Shown here: piece by piece, positions 27,856-36,902 of the stretch
Layout of the letters: each line of letters starts with the position of its first letter
How positions within the stretch are numbered: position 1 is the stretch's first letter
NCBI GenBank assembly: GCA_947493705.1
Contig: CANLSH010000019.1
Span: forward strand, 1 to 64,000
DNA: 64,000 nucleotides
DNA from: an uncultured Arachnia sp.
GTDB lineage: Bacteria > Actinomycetota > Actinomycetes > Propionibacteriales > Propionibacteriaceae
Direction of reading: 5' to 3'
Program-made: the position numbers and the translations under genes
Notes under the pieces: generated by a model
What the model was told of the DNA's origin: nothing
Seen by the model: only the letters and a program-made list of their open reading frames with translations
Database searches by the model: none

Positions 27856-28666
27856 CATGGCGCGCTTGGTCCTGTACCTAGTCAGCTGGCTTTGTGCGCT
27901 GGCCGTGACGATCGTGGCCGATCCAGATGGAAGGACCTTCTTCATCTCAAGTGGACTCGCGATTGGCCTCGTTATACCGCTCCTCGATACGCTGATTGTT
28001 CACTCTCGCTACTTGAAGCTGGCGTGGTATTCGCTTCGAACGTTCAGAAAGCGTGTGCGCATTTCAGCTTCTTATCTCTATAGAATAAAGGTGGACGACC
28101 AGTATCTGCTCATCAAGGGCACGCGATTCGATCACTATCAACCGGTCGGGGGGGTGTACAAGGCTTACCCATCGTCGTCGGGCAGGCGTAATGAAATGAG
28201 TGTGTTAGATGACAACCTGCTGGTTCCAGATGAGGTGAGCGAGGGCGATCTCAGAGTCCGCGTGCCAGGCAGGAATCTGCTGTCCTTTGTCAAGTGGTTC
28301 GAGGATGGTCGTGGGCGGGAAGTTGATTGTTGGCGAGAGTTTTATGAGGAACTCATCGCCACTGAGATCCTGCCTGCAGAAGTTTTCCGGTTCATCAAGT
28401 GCGATCATCTCGGCCGCCTTTATCGTCCGTTGAGGTACAGCCCTTGGGCCGAAAGTCAAGAGTTGCTCATTGCTGATTTGGTGGAACTTCTCCCAACTGC
28501 TGATCAGCTATTAGCGTTGCGGAGACTCAAGGCAGATTGTGATTCTAGGATCTTGTGGTCTTCTGAGAAGCAAATCCGACGGCTGGGTGCTCAAGATGGC
28601 TCTGTGTCTCAGGACACGAGAATAGCTGAGACTGCGGTGTGGGTGGTTGATGGCGCTGCGCGATAA
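27845..28666 (+). CDS. 2TM-NUDIX protein (SMODS-associated NUDIX type), candidate effector
   Basis: 273 residues. Two N-terminal membrane segments (VLYLVSWLCALAVTIV, residues 8-23; SSGLAIGLVIPLLDTLIV, 34-51) precede a cytoplasmic domain. That domain starts SASYLYRIKVDDQYLLIKG and QPVGGVYKAYP and contains CWREFYEELIATEIL, a partial NUDIX box (REFxEEL); FIKCDHLGRLYRPLRY follows. This layout matches the SMODS-associated NUDIX proteins described in nucleotide-signal conflict systems, where the membrane part is thought to act as effector. It stands tail-to-tail with the reverse transcriptase (55 bp between stops). Start may be GTG 27845 or ATG 27857. The catalytic NUDIX glutamates look only partly conserved, so ligand binding is as likely as hydrolysis. 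Base composition is clearly less GC-rich than the flanking genes. Confidence 0.65.
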   Translation: MSADMARLVLYLVSWLCALAVTIVADPDGRTFFISSGLAIGLVIPLLDTLIVHSRYLKLAWYSLRTFRKRVRISASYLYRIKVDDQYLLIKGTRFDHYQPVGGVYKAYPSSSGRRNEMSVLDDNLLVPDEVSEGDLRVRVPGRNLLSFVKWFEDGRGREVDCWREFYEELIATEILPAEVFRFIKCDHLGRLYRPLRYSPWAESQELLIADLVELLPTADQLLALRRLKADCDSRILWSSEKQIRRLGAQDGSVSQDTRIAETAVWVVDGAAR

Positions 28667-28721
28667 CAGCCCGGTTTGCCTCGTGGTACAAAGCTAAATC
28701 CGCTTGTGCGTCTCGGCTCCG

Positions 28722-30398
28722 CTAGGATCCGTTCCGGACGCTCGTCCATAGGCCGTCCTGCACCAAGGAGGGTAGTGACTTTCGGCCCGTCAAGTATTTC
28801 AATGTGCTCGTCAGACCAGCACCACGCGATTCTATGATAGCGACAGTTTCTTCATCGAGTGCGTTAGCTCGAGCGAGGGCGACCGCGCTGCCTCGTATAA
28901 TTTCAGGATCGTACGACGAGCGCGAAGCCCTGCGAACCAGTTCGAGGTCGGCGCGGCCGGCGCTCTTGGCCACGAGATTGAGGGCCAGTACGCGTAGGTA
29001 AGCAGGCTGGTTCTGGTTTTCAGCGATGCGCTTTCCGTACTCGATCCACTCCTCAGGAGCGTCACCTAGCAGGTCAAGCATGGCGGCGATCAGCCACGCC
29101 TGCTGGTATACCTCAAGGACAGGCTCTGGAGTCTTAAGGAGGTAGGAACTGAGCGCCGCTTGGACTTGAGGATCGCCAATGAAGGCTCTCAGGTAGACCG
29201 CAGACGCGGGGGCAACTTCTTGGAGGCTTTCAAGCCGGGCGAGGACCGGCTGCAGTGCCGGAGCATCGACGAGTGCTGCGAGCCTTAGAAGCGCGAACTT
29301 CGCGTGTTTTACCTTGGGTCGAGTCTCTTCAATCGCATCTTTGAGCAGTTGTCGCAGAACGGGTCGGGCCTCATCAATTCGTCGCTGGAAGAAGTAGCCC
29401 GCCAGTTCCAGGGCCTCATCGCGCGATGAAGTCACACAATCCCTGATCTCAGTCTTTGCGCTGCTGATGACCAGCCCTAGTTTCCTGCATTCGATCTCGA
29501 GGAGACGGAGGCCACGGAGCGCCTCGTCGCGAGTACTTGCTACGATCCGAATGTCATCCATGTAGCGGTAGTATGCGAAGCCCTTACTGATCATGAAGGA
29601 GTCGACGCTTGTGAGGAAGTAGTTGCCGAGCAATCTCGAGGCTTCGGGTCCGGTGGGAAGGCCGTGATGGGACTCTCCCCGCCATTGGTCCACCAGGCGG
29701 CGCAGCCTGTGAATTGTTCGCTCGTGGCCCGGCAGACTCTCCAGCGCGGAGAACAGTAGGCGGTGGGAGATGGTATCGAAATAGCTGACTAGGTCCGTCA
29801 CAACCATCCAGGGGCCACTCTGGTGCTGGGCTGCCTCGGTGGCATCCATGAACTTGCGCCATTGCTTGACACCAAGGAGGACGAACGCCCCGCCCTTTGT
29901 GTTCGGTGCCAGACGGGCGCTAAAGACCCTGTCGCTCATGCGGGCGTCGATGTCGGGTGCAAGTTCGTTGCAGAGGGCCTGGTAGGCGACCCGATCGCTC
30001 AGGCTTAGGAGCGCACCGCCCCTCGTCAGAAACTCACCCTTCGGAACCTCAACGATGGTCACGGGATCGGCCACCGGCGAGTCGGATGAGCACTTCTCGG
30101 CTGCACGGTCGAGAATGAAGTCAGGCTCCTGAAAGAAGTCGTCCCAGTTCAAAACATCGGGGACCCACAATTCGCGCCGGTCGTTCGCGCGCACTTGCAG
30201 TAAGGCTCTTCCCACGTCGAGTGACGAGACTCTCGGTGTGTCTGTCGTAGCGGGAGCAGAAGGCGGTAGTTTATCGCCATACACGATCCAACGCCCACCA
30301 ATCTTGGTGCCAGGCAGCTCCCCATCCGCCAGCCGCCGTTTGACGGTAGCCTCTGATAGCTGTAGCCGGGTCGCCGCTTCTTGCGTAGTGATGTTCAC
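28722..30398 (-). CDS. Reverse transcriptase with N-terminal excisionase-type HTH, defence-associated type
   Basis: 558 residues. Residues 1-45 form an HTH_17/excisionase winged helix (TTQEAATRLQLSEATVKRRLADG, GGRWIVY). The reverse transcriptase follows: motif A VVTDLVSYFDTI (Asp202, Asp208), motif B HGLPTGPEASRLLGN (246-260), motif C YYRYMDD (276-282), and motif D LGLVISSAKTEI. Residues 320-558 are helical repeats like the C-terminal repeats of Abi-type and other defence reverse transcriptases. There is no maturase (X) or HNH domain, so it is not a group II intron protein. It starts at GTG 30398, six to seven bases after GGAGG. It is divergent from the helicase and convergent with the NUDIX gene. 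Expected product: cDNA from an RNA template that I cannot locate. The subgroup (UG/DRT, Abi or retron-like) is not resolved. Confidence 0.8.
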   Translation of the reverse strand: MNITTQEAATRLQLSEATVKRRLADGELPGTKIGGRWIVYGDKLPPSAPATTDTPRVSSLDVGRALLQVRANDRRELWVPDVLNWDDFFQEPDFILDRAAEKCSSDSPVADPVTIVEVPKGEFLTRGGALLSLSDRVAYQALCNELAPDIDARMSDRVFSARLAPNTKGGAFVLLGVKQWRKFMDATEAAQHQSGPWMVVTDLVSYFDTISHRLLFSALESLPGHERTIHRLRRLVDQWRGESHHGLPTGPEASRLLGNYFLTSVDSFMISKGFAYYRYMDDIRIVASTRDEALRGLRLLEIECRKLGLVISSAKTEIRDCVTSSRDEALELAGYFFQRRIDEARPVLRQLLKDAIEETRPKVKHAKFALLRLAALVDAPALQPVLARLESLQEVAPASAVYLRAFIGDPQVQAALSSYLLKTPEPVLEVYQQAWLIAAMLDLLGDAPEEWIEYGKRIAENQNQPAYLRVLALNLVAKSAGRADLELVRRASRSSYDPEIIRGSAVALARANALDEETVAIIESRGAGLTSTLKYLTGRKSLPSLVQDGLWTSVRNGS

Positions 30399-30411
30399 CC
30401 TTAACCTCCTG

Positions 30412-30456
30412 AGCGCTCACGCTCACTATAGCGCTCGTTTTGTCGGTTACAGCGCT
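30412..30456. promoter_or_regulatory. Three AGCGCT sites in the RT/helicase divergent promoter
   Basis: AGCGCT occurs at 30412-30417, 30430-30435 and 30451-30456, starts 18 and 21 bp apart, that is on nearly the same helix face. They lie just upstream of the reverse transcriptase start in the 195-bp gap between divergent genes. They are plausible binding sites for the HTH at the N-terminus of the reverse transcriptase. Confidence 0.45.
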
Positions 30457-30593
30457 GGGGCTTGCTCTTCCTGTTCCGTAGTGCTCGAGGGGTACGTGGC
30501 GCGCCATCGAGTCGGTAGTCCCGCCCGCCAAGATTCGGAGTCTCCGCTAGGTTCTGTCCAGACGGGATTCGTCCGGAACAGGAGGGAGTATTC

Positions 30594-33500
30594 GTGGACG
30601 CGCTATTGCCTGGCCGCCAGGCCATGCGGCTGCGCGATGGTTTGCTCGATTACCTCACCACTACCTTCGCGCTCGCTGACGCCGACGCCCGCGCGGCCCT
30701 TCTCGAGCTTTTGGCCGATGAGTCGGAAGGCATGTTCAAGGGTCCCTACCTGCGCTCCGGAATGCCGTTCAGTCCGGCACCGCGCCGTGCCGTTTCCCCT
30801 CTTGACTGGATGCCGACTGGGTTTGTCCCCTACGCTCACCAGGCCGCGGCGCTTCGGCGACTCTCCAGCTTGCACGGCCGACCCCAGCCGACCCTGGTCA
30901 CCACCGGCACCGGATCCGGCAAGACCGAGGCGTTCCTGCTACCCATACTCGACCACTGCCTGCGTGCTCGTCGGCAAGGTATCAATGGCATGAAGGCGCT
31001 CATCCTCTACCCGATGAATGCGCTGGCCAACGACCAGGCTCAGCGCCTCGCTCGGATGATCACCCAGCCCGACTCCACTGGCCACCAACCACTGGGCTCC
31101 ATCACCGCTGCCCTCTACACCGGTGAGGCAACCGCTGGTGGGCGTACGTCCGGTCCGACGACGAAGGTTACCGAGCACGGGCTGATCACCGATCGCGCGA
31201 TCATCCGTGACGACCCACCGGACATCCTGCTCACGAACTACAAGATGTTGGACCAGTTGCTGCTGCGTTCCGCGGATCAGCGGTTGTGGGAGAAGTCGGC
31301 CGACTCGCTCACGTACCTGGTGCTGGACGAGTTCCACACCTACGACGGCGCCCAGGGCACTGACGTCGCCATGCTGCTGCGCCGCTTGGGATTGGCGCTT
31401 AAGTCCTACTGGCCGGAGCATGGCAGCGACGCCGACACCCACACCGCCGACGAATGGGGACGAGCGCTCGGCCGCATCACACCCGTCGGCACCTCCGCCA
31501 CGCTCGGCCCCCGCGAGGACGCCCCATCGGGTGCCTTGGACATCACCGACTTCGCCACCCGCGTCTTCGGGGAGCGGTTCGATGACTCCTGCGTCGTCGG
31601 CGAACTGCGGCAGGCACCGGAGGACTGGTCCACGATTCCGAGGCTGGCGGATTATCGCCCCTCTGCCAGCGGAGCAGGACTGGACCACGCGGTCACCGAG
31701 CAGGTGGCGGCGGACGTCGTCGCCCAGCTGGCTGACGACACGGACCCTGCCGAGTTGTGCCGGATCGTACTCACCGCCCTCCACCTGGACCCTGCCACCG
31801 ATGACCTCAAGACGCTGGCCCGCTCCAGCACCTTCATCCGCGACTTCCTCGCCTCCACCGCCCAGGCCACACACGTCACCGAGCTCGCCAAGCTGGTCCG
31901 CGGCAACCCCGAGACGCTGGAGACCCGTCGCCGCTTCGTCATCGCCGTACATGGGGCGTTGGGACATCTGCGGGCCCGCGGCAACGGCGGCGGACCGGAC
32001 CGCTTGATGCCCTCCACCGAGGCGCACATGTGGGTGCGGGAGCTGAGCCGCATCGACCGCTACGCCGACTCCGCCGCCCGGTACCGATGGTCCGACGACG
32101 GCCCCCCGGTGGCTGGGGATGACGCCACGCAGGCGGGCGGCATCGCCTTCCCCGCCATCCACTGCCGGTTCTGCGGGCGCTCCGGCTGGGGCGTCGAGCT
32201 GGGACCGGTCGGCGACCAACTGGCCGCCAGCGACGAGAACATCCGCAGACACCACGCCAGCCGCGAGGGACGGTTCCGTCCCCTCCTCAACGCACCGGCC
32301 GACATCGACACCGACGCCCCACCGGAGACTGGCCTGGCATGGTTCGACCCACGTGAACGGCGGCTCATCACAGCGCGCGCAGACGTTGACACCACAGCCG
32401 TGCGCGAAGGCCGTGTGTTGCGCGTGGTCACTCACACCGGTGAGGACGCCGACGACGACTCGGCCAAGGACACCTGCCCCAGCTGCGGACAGCGCGACGC
32501 CATCCGCTTCATGGGCAGCGCCATCGCCACGCTGATGTCGGTGACCCTGTCCAACCTGTTCGGGCAGGCTGAACTGGACGAGGCCGAGAAGAAGTCGCTG
32601 GTGTTCGTCGACTCCGTCCAGGACGCCGCCCACCGCGCCGGCTTCGTCTCCGCCCGCTCCCACACCCTCACACTGCGCTCGGTCCTCCAGTCCGCCGGCG
32701 ACGCCCCACGCTCGCTGCCCGAACTGGTGGGGCGCGCAGTCGAGCAGGCCGACGAGCCCTTCAAGCGGTACCGGCTGCTGGCTCCCAATCTGGTGGCCCG
32801 GGAGGAGGAATTCAGTCCGTTCTGGACACGCGACCATCCACCGGCCAAGTTGGTGACGATCGCGAAACAGCGTTTGCTGTTCTCCGCGGCACTCGAGTTC
32901 GGGCTCACCAGCAGCTTCGGCCGCACCCTGGAGCGCACCGGCACAATGAGCGCCCACGTCGACCTCGCCGCACCCAGCCTGCTCCGCGCCGCAAGGCGGG
33001 CGTTAAACTCCCTCGACCAGACGCTGTTCACTGACGAGGCCGACGATCGCGCCCTACTCGCCTGGGTGCGCGGCATGCTGGAACGCATCCGCACCCAGGG
33101 CGGCATCTGGCATCCCTGGCTGGAGAACTACGTCCTCGGCGACGGCGACCGGTGGCGGCTGTGGAGCAACCGGGGCCGCCCCAAGTACATGCCACCGTTC
33201 CGGCCGGGCCGGTCCACCCCCGCCTTTCCGCGGGTCGGTGGTACCACGATCGACCCCTCCAAGGCGCTCCTCGATCCGGTCACCGGCGCCCAGGCGTGGT
33301 ACTCGCGGTGGACCCGACGCTGCCTCAGCGTGGATGGCGCCACCGGGGGAGTGCTGGCACGTCTCCTCCTGGACCACCTCGCCAAGGACCAGCAGCTCCG
33401 CGCCGTCACCACCGCGAGCGGTGCCACGGTCTATGCCATCGACCTCGATCGCATCCTGGTCGCGCCCACCCACGACGACCATGTGGCCGATGGCCGCCAC

Positions 33501-36500
33501 ACTCTGCGCTGCTCGGTCTGCCATGGCGAATTCCCGGTCAGCCTCACCAGCGGCGACGAGCTGGCCGGTGCCCCCTGCCTGCATGCCATCTGCGCCGGCA
33601 CCCTCGCCCCGCACCGAGGCGTCCCCGGCAACTACTACCGACGGCTGTACCGCTCGGCGGAAGTGCGGCGCGTCGTCGCCCGCGAACACACCAGCCTGCT
33701 GGACCCGGTGAAGCGTCTTGAGTACGAGAACGCCTTCAAGTCCAGCCAGGACGATCCCACAGCGCCCAACGTGCTCGTCGCGACCCCAACGCTGGAGATG
33801 GGCATCGACATCGGCGACCTCTCCTCGGTGATGCTCGCCTCCTTGCCGCGCAGTGTCAGCAGCTACGTCCAGCGTGTCGGCCGCGCCGGGCGCCTGACCG
33901 GCAACGCTCTGGACCTGGCGTTCGCTCAGGGCCGCGGTGAGTTCCTGCCCCGGTTGGGCGACCCGCTCTCCCTCATCAACGGCGCCGTCACGCCGCCCGC
34001 CACCTGTCTCAGCGCCGAGGAGATCCTGCGCCGCCAGTACATCGCCCACCTCGCCGACACCTTGGCGCGCGACCCGGACGCCATCCACCCCCGCACCACC
34101 GGCACCGCGCTGGCGCAACCCACCGGCGGCACGAACACCTTCCTCGACCAGCTCGTGGCTGCGTCCCGACGCCCCGGGGCGGTGGACAGGTTCCTGGACG
34201 CGTTCGCCGTCGACGGCAACCTCACCGCCACCCTGCGGCCCGACGCCCTTGAGGCCCTGCGCGACTGGGCCACCCCCGCGCGTGACGGCTCCAGCGGGCT
34301 GATGGCCACCATCGGCCAGGCGGCGCAGCACTGGCACGCCACTCAGCAGGACCTGAAGGACCGGCTCACCCAGCTCGTCGCGGAACTGCCCGATCTGGAG
34401 GCCCGCGAACAGGACAGCGACGACGACGCCCGCGCCCTCAAGGAGGCCCGCGCCGAGCAGCGCATGCTGGAGGCCCAGATCGGCCAGGCACACGGGGACT
34501 TCTGGATCTCCGCACTGGAACGGATCGGTCTGTTGCCGAACTACTCGCTGGTTGACGACTCCGTGCAGCTCGACGTCACGATGAGCTGGATTGATCCCGA
34601 CACTGGCGAGTATCACTCCGAGAACGCCGATTACTCTCGCGCCAGCGCCAACGCGCTGCGGGACTTCGCGCCCGGCGCCTCCTTCTACGCCAGCGGTCAC
34701 CAGATCGACATCGACGCCGTCGACGTCGGCCACGACGGCTCCGCCATCCGTGCCGTGCGGCTGTGCCCGCACTGCGGCTACAGCCACGAGGACGACGACA
34801 CCCCCACCACATGCCCCCGCTGCGGCAAGTCCGGCATCAACGACGTCGGCCAGCGCTTCGAGACCATCGAACTCACCCGCGTCTCGGCCTACGTCCGGCG
34901 CGACGAGTCCCGTATCGACGACTCCAACGACGAGCGCGTCAGCGCCGGGTTCGCGATCGTCACCGCCGCCGACGTGGACCCCACAGCCCTTCAGCGCCGC
35001 TGGTACACCACCGACGGGCTCGGGGTTGCCTATCTCAAGGGCATGGATGTGCGCTGGTACAACCTCGGCCCACGGCGCCACACTGCTGGGGAGATCACCA
35101 TCGCCGGAAATACCCTGCACGGACCCCGGTTCCGCATCTGCGAGGGCTGCGGCCACCTGGACCGTGCCGGGCTCGCCAACAGCCGCGACGAGCACCGCCC
35201 CTGGTGCCGCCACCGGCACAGCCAGGAGGAACACACCCGTTCGGTCCTGCTCACCCGCAAGCTCACCACCGAGGGCGTCACTCTCACGCTGCCACAGGGC
35301 ATCGCGTTCGGTGACGACGTGTTCGCCGTCCCCAGCCTCACCGCCGCCGTCCTCCTCGGGCTGCGCGAGAGCTACGGCGGCGCACCGGACCACCTCGACG
35401 TCGCCTACGTCAAGGACCCGCTGCTGGACAATCGCGACGCCCTCCTCCTGCACGACCTCGTGCCGGGTGGCACCGGCTACCTGGCCGAACTCGCCGACCC
35501 GACACAGCTGTGGGAGGTGCTGTCCCGGGCCCTGGTCCGGGTGCGGGACTGCGAGTGCGCGGACGAAGGGCGCCTGTCCTGCCACCGCTGCTTGCTGCCA
35601 TTCGCCTCACCATTCAACCGCGAGGTCACCTCCCGCATCTCCGCCGAGCGGCACCTGCGCACCCTCCTGGGCCTCGACGACTCCGAGCCACCGCTGGTGC
35701 CGACATGGTCCATCACCGACGCCCCGCCACCCCCGGATCCGACCGGCGAGTCGTGGCTGGAGGAACGGTTCCGTGCCGCGTTCCTGCGACTGGCGGACAA
35801 ACTCGGCGGCATCGTCAAGCAGGCCCCCAGCATCTCCGGCGGCAACATCATCACCGTCTCGCTGGGCAGCCGCACCTTCCGGCTCCGGCCCCAGGTGTAC
35901 GTCGCCAACTCCAAGCCCGACTTCGTGCTCTCCAGCGAAGGACTGCCCGACGTTGCCATCTTCACCGACGGCTGGCAGTTCCACGCCTCCCAGAAGAGCA
36001 ACAACATCACCGACGATGCCGCCAAGCGCCGCATCCTGCGGCAGGCCGGGAACTTGGTGCTCGCCATCACCGCCCAGGATTTGGAGCTCGACGAGGACGG
36101 TGCCGCGCCGCCCGCCCCGCCCTGGTTCATAGCTTCGTTGGTGCAGAAGTTGAACGCCGAGTCCGCCATGCAACACACCGCTGCCGCACGTGATGTGCTG
36201 GTGGGCGGACCGTTGGCATTTCTGGCGGGGTGGATGCAGCAGCCGGACCCCGACAACCTGGGCCGCTTTGCCCGAGCAGCCGTCGTCTCGATCCTGGCTT
36301 CCGGGGTCCCCGTCGGCGATGACCCCGCCGAACAGCTTGCCCTGAAACTCGTCGCCCCACCGGAAGGTGCTCAATCCCGCATCTGGTGCCACGGCAACCT
36401 GACCGTGGCGGTGAGCATGCCCGCGCCGGGCGCGATACGGCTCGCCGCCGTGCTCGACGACACCGTCGACCTCACCACACCACAGGCGAAACAGGCTTGG

Positions 36501-36902
36501 CGCGAATGGTTGCGGCTGGCCAACACCATGGCGCTGCTGCCGCCATCGATCGCGGCGTTCGAGGGTCGCTCCGGAGCCACCACCCCCGTCGCACCAGTTC
36601 TCGATATGGCATTCCCTGCCGCCGACGTGGCGCCGGAATGGCAGCCGATCGTCGACGAGCTGCACGGGGAGTCCGCCACACTCCTCGACCTCATCACCCA
36701 GCTCAGCGAGGCGGGCGTCACACCACCTGATGAAGAGGTGGGCCACGAGCTGGACGGTGTCCCATTCGAACTGGTGTGGGCCAAGCAGCGCATCGCCGTG
36801 CAGCTGAATCCCACCGAGCCAGTCGCGGTGGACGGATGGCACATCCTGGCGCCCGACGCGGCACTGATCGCGGCAGCATGGAAGGAACACAACGATGCCT
36901 GA
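30594..36902 (+). CDS. YprA-family DEAD/DEAH helicase with DUF1998 region (DrmA-DrmB-like fusion, DruE-like size)
   Basis: 2102 residues. Superfamily 2 helicase motifs: VTTGTGSGKTEAFLLP (Walker A, near 104), LVLDEFHTYDG (motif II, near 245), then ATPTLEMGIDIGDLS and YVQRVGRAGRLTGNA (motifs V-VI, near 1062-1105). Zinc-type cysteine pairs: CRFCGRSG, CPSCGQRD, CPHCGYSH with CPRCGKSG (near 1390), CEGCGHLD (near 1516), and the DUF1998/MrfA-type CECADEGRLSCHRC (near 1652). After these, PDFVLSSEG, AIFTDGWQFHAS and DDAAKRRILRQAG (near 1776-1810) resemble a Vsr/PD-(D/E)XK-like nuclease fold. In DISARM the helicase and DUF1998 parts are separate (DrmA, DrmB); here they are one chain, as in DruE of Druantia and other YprA relatives. 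GTG start after AGGAGGGAG. Overlaps the next gene by eight bases. Confidence 0.8.
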   Translation: MDALLPGRQAMRLRDGLLDYLTTTFALADADARAALLELLADESEGMFKGPYLRSGMPFSPAPRRAVSPLDWMPTGFVPYAHQAAALRRLSSLHGRPQPTLVTTGTGSGKTEAFLLPILDHCLRARRQGINGMKALILYPMNALANDQAQRLARMITQPDSTGHQPLGSITAALYTGEATAGGRTSGPTTKVTEHGLITDRAIIRDDPPDILLTNYKMLDQLLLRSADQRLWEKSADSLTYLVLDEFHTYDGAQGTDVAMLLRRLGLALKSYWPEHGSDADTHTADEWGRALGRITPVGTSATLGPREDAPSGALDITDFATRVFGERFDDSCVVGELRQAPEDWSTIPRLADYRPSASGAGLDHAVTEQVAADVVAQLADDTDPAELCRIVLTALHLDPATDDLKTLARSSTFIRDFLASTAQATHVTELAKLVRGNPETLETRRRFVIAVHGALGHLRARGNGGGPDRLMPSTEAHMWVRELSRIDRYADSAARYRWSDDGPPVAGDDATQAGGIAFPAIHCRFCGRSGWGVELGPVGDQLAASDENIRRHHASREGRFRPLLNAPADIDTDAPPETGLAWFDPRERRLITARADVDTTAVREGRVLRVVTHTGEDADDDSAKDTCPSCGQRDAIRFMGSAIATLMSVTLSNLFGQAELDEAEKKSLVFVDSVQDAAHRAGFVSARSHTLTLRSVLQSAGDAPRSLPELVGRAVEQADEPFKRYRLLAPNLVAREEEFSPFWTRDHPPAKLVTIAKQRLLFSAALEFGLTSSFGRTLERTGTMSAHVDLAAPSLLRAARRALNSLDQTLFTDEADDRALLAWVRGMLERIRTQGGIWHPWLENYVLGDGDRWRLWSNRGRPKYMPPFRPGRSTPAFPRVGGTTIDPSKALLDPVTGAQAWYSRWTRRCLSVDGATGGVLARLLLDHLAKDQQLRAVTTASGATVYAIDLDRILVAPTHDDHVADGRHTLRCSVCHGEFPVSLTSGDELAGAPCLHAICAGTLAPHRGVPGNYYRRLYRSAEVRRVVAREHTSLLDPVKRLEYENAFKSSQDDPTAPNVLVATPTLEMGIDIGDLSSVMLASLPRSVSSYVQRVGRAGRLTGNALDLAFAQGRGEFLPRLGDPLSLINGAVTPPATCLSAEEILRRQYIAHLADTLARDPDAIHPRTTGTALAQPTGGTNTFLDQLVAASRRPGAVDRFLDAFAVDGNLTATLRPDALEALRDWATPARDGSSGLMATIGQAAQHWHATQQDLKDRLTQLVAELPDLEAREQDSDDDARALKEARAEQRMLEAQIGQAHGDFWISALERIGLLPNYSLVDDSVQLDVTMSWIDPDTGEYHSENADYSRASANALRDFAPGASFYASGHQIDIDAVDVGHDGSAIRAVRLCPHCGYSHEDDDTPTTCPRCGKSGINDVGQRFETIELTRVSAYVRRDESRIDDSNDERVSAGFAIVTAADVDPTALQRRWYTTDGLGVAYLKGMDVRWYNLGPRRHTAGEITIAGNTLHGPRFRICEGCGHLDRAGLANSRDEHRPWCRHRHSQEEHTRSVLLTRKLTTEGVTLTLPQGIAFGDDVFAVPSLTAAVLLGLRESYGGAPDHLDVAYVKDPLLDNRDALLLHDLVPGGTGYLAELADPTQLWEVLSRALVRVRDCECADEGRLSCHRCLLPFASPFNREVTSRISAERHLRTLLGLDDSEPPLVPTWSITDAPPPPDPTGESWLEERFRAAFLRLADKLGGIVKQAPSISGGNIITVSLGSRTFRLRPQVYVANSKPDFVLSSEGLPDVAIFTDGWQFHASQKSNNITDDAAKRRILRQAGNLVLAITAQDLELDEDGAAPPAPPWFIASLVQKLNAESAMQHTAAARDVLVGGPLAFLAGWMQQPDPDNLGRFARAAVVSILASGVPVGDDPAEQLALKLVAPPEGAQSRIWCHGNLTVAVSMPAPGAIRLAAVLDDTVDLTTPQAKQAWREWLRLANTMALLPPSIAAFEGRSGATTPVAPVLDMAFPAADVAPEWQPIVDELHGESATLLDLITQLSEAGVTPPDEEVGHELDGVPFELVWAKQRIAVQLNPTEPVAVDGWHILAPDAALIAAAWKEHNDA

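Noticed and set aside
28722-30398. Group II intron carrying the reverse transcriptase
   Set aside because: There is no maturase or HNH domain, and the gene has an HTH at its N-terminus and helical repeats at its C-terminus. No intron domain V-like structure was noticed around it.
30939-32957. 672-codon minus-strand frame over the helicase N-terminus
   Set aside because: Same reason: shadow of a confirmed coding frame.
33054-35585. 843-codon open frame on the minus strand inside the helicase gene
   Set aside because: Composition mirrors the sense codons (Gly/Val/Ala-rich) and no family is recognisable. The sense strand encodes helicase and zinc motifs.
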